Assembly (NCBI GenBank): GCA_003952965.2
Contig: CM025851.1
Location: forward strand, 33,820,689 to 33,884,688
From: Morella rubra
Lineage: Eukaryota > Streptophyta > Magnoliopsida > Fagales > Myricaceae
Direction of reading: 5' to 3'
Length of the DNA: 64,000 nt
This document shows positions 11,301 through 24,800 of the stretch, piece after piece. Numbering within the stretch: the stretch's first letter is position 1; every line of letters begins with the position of its first letter. The notes beneath the pieces were generated by a model, which saw only the letters and a list, made by a program, of their open reading frames with translations, had not been told where the DNA came from and did no database searches. A program made the translations under genes and the position numbers.

Positions 11301-13148
11301 TTAAGTGTTTTTCTGCCCTAACCGTTAAAGGCTTTTAGTTAATTCCTCATCAAATTAAGCTGTCAAATTTATAATTGAGACAACATTCATGGCCTTTGGA
11401 GACAAAACGTACAGTACCAATCTGAAAAGGTTGCATGTCTGCTTGATGTGTCTGAAGTATAGAGAAGCGACGGCGTTTTTCTCCTTCGAAGAGGAGGGAG
11501 GAGACGACGACGCATCAAACAAAAACAGTAACACAGACACACACACCCCCACGTAGGGCACGTACCTGTGACCATGACATCTTTGCACCCTTGTCTCTCT
11601 CCCTGCGTACACATCCCTGGTGACTCCCACACCATCTTCACCCTCGAGAACGCCGGAGAAGGTTGCCGAAAAATCCTCCCTGCAGCGGGGGACCTCGACC
11701 AAACCGGGGTGTTCGCAGCCGTGGTCGCCGTCGTCGTCTCCAGTTCATTGAAATTTGAGGCGCGTGGGGTCGGCTGGAGTGAGTAGGCGTCGGACGACGC
11801 GTACCCGGATAGCCGGGGACTCGTGGAGCGGTACCCGAGAGCGAGGTCGGTGTTCCCGAATGCGACGTCATGTGGTAGAATTAGCGTTCCCGGGGTGTTG
11901 ACGGAGAAGATTTCCGCGTTGGAGAGGTTTGATGCTCTGGGGGTGATTCCTATGGAGGGGGACAGAGTGGACTGGTCGGCTGCGGAAGACGTGGACCGTC
12001 GGATGCGTACCCGGAAAGTGCGTCCGTTGGCGTCGACCTCGGATTCAGTGACGATGGGGTCTCGGCCGTCTAGCGATATCACGTCGTTGTCGAGCTCAAA
12101 CTTAGATATGGAGGCGGCGACGGTCCCTGGAAATTGGTTTTGGATGAGGAGGGTGGCGGCTCTGTACTCAAAGAGGAAGAGCAAGAGTGTGTACCTACGC
12201 AGGAGACCTCTGGTTAATTGGCATGCATTAGACCTAATTAAGAAGGGAACAAACCGAAAAAGGGGACAAAAGCTAGATTCTACGAGGATAAATCTATGCA
12301 TTTGATAAAGATCTTTGCCTGTGCATGTGACTTTACAGTTCATTTGAAGAACAAAATATTCTATGAGCTGCTAAAAGAACAAAGACTTTCACGTGTTATT
12401 TCTGAGTTGATAAAGGAATAAAATTGAAGTAAGAAGTAGAATCAGCTTTTTTATTTGGTCAGGCACGACTGACGCCCATTTCTGTGCTTTTCAAACTTTT
12501 CAGCTGCCTTTCTAGGAAAGGGTCTAAGTAAGTAACTATCTTCACATAAAACTAAGAGAAAGTAAGAGAGAGCAGTACCGAGAAAGGACCCATTGATTAA
12601 GCTTTCACAAGAACCAAGATGAAGACTAATCAAGAAAGCTTATTTCTATTCATAATTTGGTATGAAAAAAGAAAAAGAAAAGAAGAAAACGATTATGAAA
12701 TGAGGAAATGGTTGCAATACCATATGATGCATTGAAGCACAACCACTTGCACCATGAGGCTCTGAGTGAAATCCCCGTACATAGCCTTGAGCAAAGGAAT
12801 GCCCATGACAAGTGTGTTAGGCAAAGTTGCGACCGAAAAGAGAGTGATAAGCCAATCTAAGCCTCCATTAAAGAAGATAGCCCACACCGACAGCAAAACC
12901 AGGACAAAAACCTTAGAGAGAGTGTCAGCCAGTATGAACTTGGTGTCCATTTGGTAGGGATTGTTCTGAGATATGAAGTGGAAGGACAGCACCGGAACCG
13001 CGAACACGGCAACGAACCGGTTGATACCGGAGCACTGCTCCGGCGTGAATATCTTCCACCATTTCACTGAACTATACGCTACCAACATTGCAAAATATAG
13101 AGGAACCATCGCACACATGACCTTGTAGAAGTCATTGCCACTTATCAT
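8360..13148 (-). CDS. PIN6: PIN6-type auxin efflux carrier
   Basis: PIN proteins export auxin (IAA) across the plasma membrane or ER and set the direction of auxin flow. Seven exons, in coding order: 13148-12721, 12194-11566, 10017-9819, 9686-9601, 9415-9258, 9063-8987, 8426-8360. All junctions are GT-AG and the joined frame is 547 aa. Residues 1-160 form the N-terminal five-helix bundle, with [12 protein letters not shown] at 109-120. Residues about 165-375 are the hydrophilic loop, with two TPRAS phosphorylation-type motifs (227-231, 285-289). Residues from about 380 ([25 protein letters not shown]) to the end form the C-terminal bundle, including [20 protein letters not shown] and a [21 protein letters not shown] end. 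The medium loop and the sequences [22 protein letters not shown] and [20 protein letters not shown] recall Arabidopsis PIN6 rather than PIN1/2/3/7 or the short PIN5/8. The start is the ATG preceding ISGNDFYKV, the usual PIN N-terminus. No damage is visible. Confidence 0.95.
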
Positions 13149-13173
13149 CTCTCCTCTCTCTCTCTCTCTCTCT
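13149..13173 (-). repeat. (GA)n tract in the PIN6 5' leader
   Basis: An almost pure CT run on the plus strand, so GA on the coding strand, abuts the PIN6 start codon. GA-rich 5' leaders are common in plants and can bind BPC/GAGA-type factors. That role is inferred, not shown. Confidence 0.6.
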
Positions 13174-13238
13174 GTGGATCTGTGTAGTGTGTTTATGGAG
13201 GATCAAATAAGAGTAAAACGAGCAAGGAAGCCAATGGC

Positions 13239-13246
13239 TTATATAG
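13239..13246 (-). promoter_or_regulatory. Probable TATA box of PIN6
   Basis: CTATATAA on the minus strand lies about 90 bases upstream of the PIN6 ATG. This leaves room for a short leader containing the GA tract. Identified by position and sequence only. Confidence 0.5.
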
Positions 13247-13249
13247 CAG

Positions 13250-14784
13250 ATTTGTGGACGAAAATACCCTTCGATGACTTGTATTTTCTTTTTTGGGAGT
13301 GCATGCTTTAGTTAATTGGCGGAAATTACGGTTGGTAAGCTTATATATAATACTGTGACAATATTTTCCACGTTGCAAATAAAAAGATCCATTCTATGTG
13401 GATGTTCCCCTCGGCAGTTGGAGTGATGGAGAGTTGAATTTTTCCAAAGCATGGTTTGAGAGAGCAGAAGCAAATAACCCTCTTAATGAAATTGGATAAT
13501 CAAGTCTCCATGATCAGATAATCTTAATTACTGAAAACTTTGTGCTTGGCGCCTCATGACTCAGAAGATTATTTATTACCTTTGAGATCAATGAGGATTG
13601 GCCATGGTACTGATGATGAGCTATGACCTATATTTTCCTGGGTTCTGTGTTAGCAGTACTTCTTTCTTTTACCTTTCTATTTTTTTCATCTTTCTTGTTT
13701 TTGCAGAAGGTGATTGATATATAGGGTCCAAGTTGGGCTCATCAGGGAGGGGGGGCCAGATAGACAAGAGAGGGGAGGGCCGGGGCTGGCATTTGGAGAT
13801 TATCGTTGGTTCTCATCTACAAATGATCAAGGGTTGGGATCAGGATTAGGATCTCTTAGACTAATTAGGTTAAGTTCTCTCTCTAAACAAAAACGTTATC
13901 TCTAGTCTCACTAGGTCAATTTAATCCTAAATTTTGTGGGTAATTGGTTATAATGCATGTCGGTCAAAATGGGATCATTAATGTTTGACATGTCATGCTA
14001 AGGCAATATCACATGCGTATTCTTAGATATTATTTGTAATAGGAAGAAAAGCGACATGTTCTTTCAGTTCACCGCAGGGAAAGATTATGCAGGAGCTTCA
14101 ATTAGTGAAAGTGACACGCCACCGTCCCATTTGCAAAGTTAGAGACTCGATCGGGTTTATCCTGCTTTCGCAGCCGGAGGAGTGAAGCTATGAGTGAACC
14201 TGATTCAGTGTCTTCTACCTACAAAACCTCTTCTGCTCTCACATGAGTACTATGCAGTTCAACTTTCCTTATGAGAAGTTTTATATCATTGAGAATCTGG
14301 AAAGCAATCTTCAAATCCAATATTAATGATCGTCAAAGGGGTACCCAATATGCTTTGTTTACTTCTCTTCAGTACTATATATATATCTATTCTGGGCTCT
14401 TGCCTTGCCTGGAAGCTTTTTCTGTCGACTTTTCTATTCTTTTTCCTTTTCAGTAAAAGGTCATTGTTTAAAGTTCGAGAAAAGTAAACGTCGATCCACT
14501 GTAAATTAAAGGGAGGAAGAAAAGTTTCCTATAACTTTTGGATTCGCATAGAAATGGCCGTTGCGTCTTATAAAGTTTCCCTACTTTTTCAAATATTAGC
14601 TGAATACTTGTTGAGCCCCTTTGATACCATCTTGTTATCCATTGGTTAGAGGAATCAGGGCACGCCTGGGACGGTACAGATATGGCGGACAATCTTATAT
14701 AATTAAGTCAGATTCTCCTCAAGATTAGACGAGAGTTTTTGCATCGGTGAAAATCATTTATTGAAGTCATTTATGGGTTCAAAG
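13250..14784. other. Intergenic DNA upstream of PIN6
   Basis: No gene recognised. It presumably includes PIN6 upstream control sequence. A TA-rich run lies at 14375-14388. Confidence 0.4.
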
Positions 14785-14793
14785 AAAACAAAA

Positions 14794-15255
14794 GGGGTAA
14801 ACTCATAATTAGTCCCTATGTTTGGATAAAAATAAAGTTGCTACTCTTATTTTTCAATCCAACAATTTGAGACCTATAACTTTCAAAACCTATCAATCTT
14901 CGCCCCGTCTAAATTAGACGTTAAATCAAATGGAAAAGTATGAAAAATTGACCAAAATACCCCTCTAAAAATTACTAAAAATATTTTTAAATAAACTATT
15001 GAAACTCTATTTCATTAATCTATTTATTTTTAATTTATTTCTTAAATTTATATTATTTTTATTTATTTTTAAAATTTAGTCTTGGAGGGGCATTTCTGTC
15101 ATTTTGCATGATTTTCCGTCGGACTTAACGCCTGATTTAGAATGGGGGAAGATTGATAGGTTTTGAAAGTTATGGGTCTCAAATTGTTGGATTGAAAAAT
15201 AAGGGTAGCAACTTGATTTTTACCAAACATAAGGGGTTAACTATGAGTTTACCCC
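14794..15255. mobile_element. Mutator-like fold-back MITE with 9-bp target-site duplication
   Basis: A 462-bp palindromic element. The first bases GGGGTAAACTCATAATTAG pair with the last bases CTAACTATGAGTTTACCCC. The arms stay complementary over roughly 150 bases, including TTTTTCAATCCAACAATTTG on the left against CAAATTGTTGGATTGAAAAA on the right. The exact 9-base direct repeat AAAACAAAA flanks it at 14785-14793 and 15256-15264. Long inverted ends plus a 9-bp duplication is the hallmark of Mutator-superfamily (MULE) derived MITEs. No transposase is encoded, so movement would depend on an autonomous relative elsewhere. Confidence 0.85.
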
Positions 15256-15264
15256 AAAACAAAA

Positions 15265-15684
15265 ATTGTAAGCTCTAAACATGTCCTACATATGGGGACC
15301 TGGACCCCTACCTCAATCTACTTCCCCTGAGCAAGCTCTTCTTTGTCTGAACTTGTTGAGCTCCATCCAAGTACAACATGATTTGTCAGGAGAAATTGAA
15401 CTTCAAAATGGAGAGAGATAATTGGACATCAGAAGATACTACTGTGTCATGACTCTCTTGGTCGGTCTTACCAGAAAGACAAAATAGTACTGAGGACCGC
15501 CAAGTTCCACATGCTCGTAGCTATCTCCGGTACGTAATTCGTATCAAGTTAATAAATTCAGAATAAAGAGAATTTCTTTGCTGAACCTATATAGGATTCA
15601 CGAAAAATACATGAAATAATTATCCTATTCAAGAACTAACTCGTTATATATAAAACTTAGTTTTTATTTCTTTCTATTTTTTTA
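15265..15684. other. Intergenic DNA between two MITEs
   Basis: No gene recognised; AT-rich. Confidence 0.4.
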
Positions 15685-15998
15685 GGAGAAAAGACATTTC
15701 GACCCCTCTAATTACTAATGCAATATTAAATAAAGATTTGAACTACTAATTTTGACACATTAAACCCTTCCAACTTTCACAATTAATCAAATTGCGTCCT
15801 GAAAAAAATTTAAAGGTCAAAATGATGCTACATGGCTCCTACACAACACATATGACACGAATTTGATCTTTGGAAATTTTTTAGATGTATAAATTGATGA
15901 AATTAGGTAGTTCGTGAGTTCAATGTGTCAAAAGTAGTAGTTTAGACTTTTATTTCAAATTATATTAATAATTAGAGGGCTCAAAATAATATTTTCTC
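15685..15998. mobile_element. Fold-back MITE
   Basis: The left arm (GAGAAAAGACATTTCGACCC, then CTCTAATTACTAATGCAATA, with TTTTGACACATTAAACCC further in) pairs imperfectly with the right arm, which reads in reverse complement GAGAAAATATTATTTTGAGC, then CCTCTAATTATTAATATAAT, with TTTTGACACATTGAAC further in. The element is about 314 bp and non-coding. A T-rich 9-base flank (ATTTTTTTA on the left, ATTTTTTAT on the right) is compatible with a Mutator-type duplication but is low-complexity, so weak evidence. Confidence 0.6.
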
Positions 15999-16006
15999 AT
16001 TTTTTA

Positions 16007-17801
16007 TTTTTTTATCACAACGTAGTTGTAGCCAACTACACTTTTTTTTTCTTTCCTGATCTTATTTCTTTTTATTTTGGGTCTCGGGTCCAATTTCAGC
16101 TAACGTTGCACTATCTTGAGAATTATCTTGGCACTACCCCCAACTTCTAGTCCAGCTGAGTCTAGCTAAGAGTCTTAGCCTAAGACGTTACGGGCTGGCC
16201 CAATTACAGCCATTCTCGCTGCCAATGACGGAACGAGTCCAGGACATCATTGGGGCTCATTGCTGAATCCTAATTGTTTGCTGCCGAAGTCTTATTTAGT
16301 TTATTTTCCTTTGCATATTTATCTATTCATTTGTTTCGGGCCCTAGTTTATTTCTTTGCCGATTAGATCTTATATATATAGAGAACGGAAAGCCCCACTA
16401 CTGGGTCAAGGCCTCAAGGAAAGCCTAGTTGACAAATATACTCGAAATGACGTGCTTGTTTCTAGAGGCTGATGTCTGGGAATATCACAGAAATCAAATT
16501 GCGATGGCAGTTTGTCTTTGGAGAGATATTTAGTGGAGGACTTTAGGGATGAAGATTCAGAATAGGGTAATGTCAAGAGTGAAGAGGTGACAATCTGTCT
16601 TCATCTTATGGTAATTTGATTAGGACACCTTATAATAAGTATAAGGTCGGGACGTTTAAGTCTACCTCAGAGCAAAATATTCAATCTCTCACTTCTTAGG
16701 TTATGTATTGAGACTTTCTGTTCTTGTTTTGTCTCGAGGTTTTATTTGGTTTTTGGAATGAAAGTTTCTTTGTTAAAAAAAACAAAAAGTTACCCAAACT
16801 TTTTAAGCATTTTCATGAGATTAGTGTTAGAGAATATAATTAAATAAAAAAAAATTTTATATTTTTTTATCTTAAACTTTTGCGATGAATAATATATACA
16901 TAATATACAATAGTAGGTGATTTTGGTCTTTTTGTCTTTGATTGCGCAGATTGCATTCATGCATCTGTCCCTGAGACTTTTTCTATACTTGTTAAAGTGG
17001 TCAATATCTGATTGGATGATTCTTTATTATTTACCAGATTATTGCAGCCTGACAATGGTTCTGCTCTCATATACAAAATTAGCTTCTTGACCTCAAAAAG
17101 CTTAAACCTTTTCATTGAGAAAATACAATTTGAATTAATGCATTACTCAGTACTAGAGAGAATTTTTTCCTCTTTTTGTGCTTTAAAGGGTAAGTTGGGT
17201 GAAACTTTCAGTACTGGCAGTCAGGCAGGGTATGATCATACTTAGATCACAGAGAGAGGGACGGAGGAAAATTGGTATTTGTTATCCTAATTTAGAATGC
17301 ATGCATACAATTTTTTATTTTTTATCAAAATATCACTTTATTCCAGAACTCAAAAAAAAAAAAAACTAAAAACAGAGAAAATCCACAACAACAAAAAAAC
17401 CAAACTAAGGAGGGTCTCGGACAAACAAATGAAACTCTCTAAATGCTTAGAAACAAAGAGATAGTCACCAGAAATAATTATAGCACAACCCAATGAGTAA
17501 GTTGGTGCACGCGCAACACCATTTGCACCTCGACTGACATGTGTGCCTAGCTTGTCATTGATGCATATACTTAATTATTTCAATGGTAAAAGGTATTATC
17601 CGGATTAAAATTTTATGTAATTTTTTATTCGAATTACATTATACAATTCAAAAGAGATATACACGATATATAAATTTTATATAATTTAATGATATTTATG
17701 TATATCTATATAAAAATTTTAAATAATATTATTTCTATTTATATTATTTATATCTATATAAAATTTTAGTATAAAATTTCAGATAACAAATCATGGACAG
17801 T
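16007..17801. other. Intergenic DNA; possible LINE 3' tail near 16480-16790
   Basis: No gene recognised. The piece at about 16480-16790 ends with 'TTTTTGGAATGAAAGTTTC', a few more bases and an A-run, which resembles the 3' end of a plant LINE. No coding remnant is left to confirm it. 17590-17790 is a very AT-rich, partly self-complementary tract. Confidence 0.35.
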
Positions 17802-17952
17802 GTCCAACACGCAAAGTAGTATAAAAAGGAAGAAGCTTTCTATAGAGCTGCTACTGTCACTTTTCCCGTACTTTAGAGTCCAACACGCAAATTAGTATAA
17901 AAAGGAAAAAGCTTTCTATAGAGCTGCTACTGTCACTTTTCCCGTACTTTAT
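17802..17952 (+). repeat. 76-bp tandem duplication containing a TATA-like motif
   Basis: Two adjacent copies, 17802-17877 and 17878-17952, differ at only two or three bases. Each carries TAGTATAAAAAGGAA followed by AGCTTTCTATAGAGCTGCTA and CTGTCACTTTTCCCGTACTT. They lie about 700 bp upstream of the Adh start codon, so they may be distal promoter sequence or a duplicated alternative core promoter. The near identity implies a recent duplication. Degraded versions of the same motifs occur in inverted orientation near 29215-29340. Confidence 0.8.
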
Positions 17953-18499
17953 TTTTTTTTCCATTTGCCAAATTACTTACACGTATTTCATAACACTGAC
18001 GTGTCAGATTCTAACAAATTTCAGGACGCTTCCACGGTTCCAATAGTGAAAAAAAACCTAAATTGTTGATGATAATTATTCTCTCAAGCAGCACACCGCG
18101 AAAAATCTTCCAAACGATTTGTAACTTGGGCCTTTTGGCTAAAATTTTGCAACCGCAAACATTTTCGCTTTATTCTCTAGAAAAAGGGAAACTCCGCCGA
18201 GACCGCCAAGCTTTCTAGTTTTTATTCACGAAACTCTTGTCGCGTTTAATTGGATAATTTCGAGAAGAAAAAGGAGGACGTCAGACACTGCTGATCTGGC
18301 CTCTGGGCGAATTGTTATTGGCTTAGCCGATCCCGGGGAACGTTATCTTGACCCGAATCTGGATATGTTCCTAATCACTTTTGGACTTTTCAAAGGCATT
18401 TTATCTTTTCGATTATGGATGGGCAACTTTTCTGCGAACTATTAATAAACCTTCAATTTCACAAAGTCACCAGACGATCGACTTCTATATTTTGTTCAG
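17953..18499 (+). promoter_or_regulatory. Adh upstream (promoter) region
   Basis: Non-coding DNA between the tandem duplication and the Adh TATA box. Bases about 18170-18300 stand out because a near-identical, inverted copy sits near 28660-28810. GC-rich patches near 18300-18345 and AAACC/GGTTT-type motifs resemble the anaerobic-response elements described for plant Adh promoters, but I assign no specific site. Confidence 0.45.
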
Positions 18500-18507
18500 T
18501 ATAAATA
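18500..18507 (+). promoter_or_regulatory. Probable TATA box of Adh
   Basis: TATAAATA lies 83 bases upstream of the Adh ATG, with a plausible start of transcription about 30 bases downstream in ACTTGCTTCATC. Confidence 0.65.
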
Positions 18508-18582
18508 CGTCCACAACTTGCTTCATCTCTCACCAAAAGGAAACAAAGAGACTGTCAAGCTTTCTTATCTTTATTCTCTAAA

Positions 18583-21070
<2,488 letters not shown>

Positions 21071-21158
21071 AAATAAAAACAATGTGATGAGAAACGTTGT
21101 CCTGTGAAGTTTGTTTCCGTTACTTGAGAACTTAGCTTCTATTTTCCTTGTACCTATA

Positions 21159-21164
21159 AATAAA
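21159..21164 (+). terminator. Adh polyadenylation signal
   Basis: AATAAA lies about 90 bases after the Adh stop codon, in the usual position for a plant near-upstream element. Confidence 0.5.
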
Positions 21165-21323
21165 CGAAACAAAAATGATCAAAATAAATAGATGAAGCAA
21201 AACTTCTTCAAAACTTGCCTGTTCTGATGTTACATTTCGGGGGGCTGTGTATTTGAATTTTTCACACTGGCCCTCGTGAGGACATCGCTATGTTTTAGTG
21301 TTTCAATCTAATGTTATGCCGCA

Positions 21324-21860
21324 ATGAAAGTTTGGGCTTTGACTATGTTATATTTTTGTCTATTAAAAGACTCGTCAAGGTGTTCGATCTCCCAAACATC
21401 TAGTCTATCTATTTCACTTCCCCAAGATTGGAATGTGCTATTCTTTACTTTATTGATTTATCAAAAGCAAATGGCATTAATCAATATCCACAAGCTCTTG
21501 AAAGGAGTACTTATATCAATCTCCACAACCACCAACAGAGATTGCTGAATTTCGGCTTGATTGATTCTATTACTCGTGTATTCTGTGGTGACAATGATGA
21601 ATCTATCGACCACCTGTTCTTTCAATGCTACCTTTTCCAATCGTCTTTGGGTTATGTTGGGATAATGTTGGATTACCGGGCGGAGAGGAAGAAATTCTCT
21701 TGGCATAGCTCCATGTTTATATACATTGGAGAGAGTAAATTCAGAAGAATAGCTGCATAAGGAGATGAACTGGAAGAATTGTATGTGGGTGTCAGAGGGA
21801 AAATTAATCCTGGAACGTTTGTCCCAGGTTCCACACAGTGGGTGACTGAGACTAGAGGTG
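21324..21860 (+). pseudogene. LINE zf-RVT fragment
   Basis: The plus-strand frame at 21428-21760 contains ITRVFCGDNDESIDHLFFQC, the zinc-binding reverse-transcriptase (zf-RVT) signature CxxC...HLFFxC found after the RT domain of plant LINEs, though here the first CxxC has lost a cysteine. The upstream line (LINQYPQALER-like sequence) fits the same region. No RT or RNase H block is attached, so this is a short truncated scrap. Confidence 0.6.
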
Positions 21861-24800
21861 AAAACAGCTCACTGCACACAGCATGACAGGCTCCATTGAT
21901 GCAGCCTGGGGGAGGTTAATGTTGATTATTTGACTCGAGAGCCGCTGCGCACTTGTGTCGTGCTGCTACTGTTCCCTGCTGCTTTTGTTGTACCTGGCGT
22001 GAGACTGCTGGCTAACGACTTGTGTTGAGCGGGAATAGCACACCATTATTTATATTATTATATCATCTTTTTTGGAGAGTTCGAAAACGAAGGACACTTC
22101 ACAATATCACTCAACCAAAACCACCACAGTATGTCTACTATCACTAGTTACATTCACCATGAGTATTCCTCTAAAGAGGAGATATTAGTATAATTATAAG
22201 GAAGCCTGAGAAACAAAATGAAACCATTTATCAATTATCACTGAAAAGGCTAGTGTCAGGGGAGTTACCAAAAGACGGAGGAGAGTAGCCACGTAAATGC
22301 CTACTGAGAAGGTGTAATTGTTAGCGCTAGGCACTCACATTTATTAGCTAACCACGCGTGCCGTCGAGATCACTCGCCGGCTTGAAGCTAAGTCTTATGC
22401 TATTAGTTGACACATTGGATTTCTAACTATATCTTAAGCATAATCTGGATGTGTCTTGGTGATAAATAGGCATATTTGGCTTATGTATTTGTTTTATTGA
22501 ATATGTGGTTCGGAAAATGGTGTTTATTTAAAAACGTAAAATAAAAAGATTAGTATTATATGGTTGAGATAAATAATTTTAATTGTTTGTCTATTCAAAG
22601 ACATACGAATCACACAGACAATAAGTGCTGTTAGCAGCAGGCTAGCAGACAGCCAGATAATTACAAAGCAGCATAAGAAGAACAGTATATGCTAGAGAGC
22701 TTAATCGAATCAAAGTCGAGCAGGGACAAGGCAGTTATAAAGCGTTAAAACAAAGTCTTGCCCGATGGATGATGTTCTACGAATGGATCTAGTCCATAGT
22801 GATGTGATAGATGATAGCTGTTATATAAATCCTAATAATACATTAATCAGATAGCACACCATCTTTTGGTAGCCATAAGTTAAGTAAGAAGATATCAACG
22901 GTATAAGATTTTAACCAATTCTGAAACAATACCTTAATCTTCGCTGAGTCTCTCTTGATAGGAGCATAAGTTCAGTTGAATTTTTCTCTCTATGATGTAA
23001 TTAACATGTTGCTAGCCAAGATCTTTCCGCTCTTACCTGACACAAAGGTATTCTTCTAGAACTATTAAATACCACCACGCCATATGCGATTGGGAAGACT
23101 TGAGTAAATGAAACAAATTGGTGAAATAATGGTAGAAAATTGATAGAACAAGGTTGGTCCTGATAAGTTATTCATTACATATAGTCACTATTATAATATG
23201 TATTAGTAAGTGAGACTATATCAAATGCCTGAAATACATTTGTCAAACTACTCTTGGTGGTTGTTGGAAAGATATCTTTGTGATTATAATATAAGTTATC
23301 TCCTTTTCAGAAGAGACTTATTTGTGGAACTATTGTAATTTTAATGGCCATTATATGCGCTCTATACGTGCCTGATAAGAATCTCAAACTACATAGTGAC
23401 AAGTAATAAGCAACATTTCTAAACAATTCTGGTGGACAGCCGATATATAAACTGAATAGACATATGTGTTTGAACGTGGTTGTTGATATGACTATGCAGG
23501 CAACACGTCTCTTTGGGTACCGAATAGTCTTTTAATAGACACAAATATCGAAGAAACTGGAAAAGTTGAGCAGTAGATAGCTATATATTGTCTCATTGCC
23601 GGGGTCAATAGAGGCATAATCGGATAAATAGTGAGTAGTGAAATCTAATGACTTTATACACACAGAATAATCGAATGTCCTATACGGTTTCTTATCATCT
23701 TGTCACGCGGGTCCCGCTAGTCGATTCGAAGAAATTGAGAGAGTACTCACGCATAGATTTGATTAGATCACCCGAGCTCACTACAGCGGTCAATGAGATG
23801 TTAGGAAAGGCATGACAGAAATGCATGTAAGCAACAAGACTCTTGTCTTTCAATGTGTTTGAGCTAAGTAAGTTAATTTTCTCGCTTTCAATTCTTTGAT
23901 TCTTAGCTATATTCTCTATTGAGGAAGTATTTTTGGGTCGATCGTTTATAAGGTCCTGTGTATATAGGGTATGGCCAAAGGATAATGACATAACAGGAAC
24001 GTGAAGATCTTCGTAAAACGTATGGTAAATTTCACAGAAAGCTATATTCACTCGAGACATACGTTTCTCACATTCACATTGATTTCTATATTGTTCTCGT
24101 CTCAAATTCTGAAGTCAGTCGTCAGACAATGCGAATGAACGCAAATACGAAAGGCACATATTCTAATCCTTTAACGAGCCAAGCAAGTGATAACCAGAGA
24201 AGCGCCCGCCTGACATAGTAAAACTCTGTCAGAGAACTCGACCTAGATTCGACCAAAGTCATGGTCATGCGAGACTGCTCTTATCCGTTAAGGCACAGGT
24301 CTCAGAAATATCTTTGCTTGTACATAATATATGGTCATTGAGAACATTGACATTAATAACCCGGTAAACTATTAGTACTGAGAGATTACGGGAAAATGAG
24401 AGTTTTACTTGGTATTTAGTGATATGGGAGTATGCAATCGTATGGAGTGTTTTTGGGTCGCATAGGTTTGTTTTCTTTTTATTCTGTTTTTTTCGTTTTC
24501 TGAAATAAGCTTGCATTTAGTAAGATTTTAGCGAGGGAACTAGCTATAGGGGAGGAAAAAGGGTGCCTTTGTTATTGATCGTCTGTTGTCTTCTAACATT
24601 GGCGTGCCTGCAGTCTCAAACAAAAGTATGGAAACAGATTAACAGACTTGTTATGAATGTCCTTTCTAGTAAACGATGGATATCAGAAAATTGTTGTTAT
24701 TATATGATGATCGGGGTTGGTTAGGAAGATCTAGAGTAGTGATTAGTCCAATACTGACCACCGCCTTCGTCTTTGCTAGGTCCCGAGCTAAAGATTAGGT

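Noticed and set aside
11823..12305. 160-codon open frame on the plus strand
   Set aside because: It is the antisense shadow of PIN6 exon 2, whose frame matches a known family.
23695..24105. 136-codon minus-strand open frame in the suspect block
   Set aside because: No family resemblance, and the surrounding sequence is unreliable.
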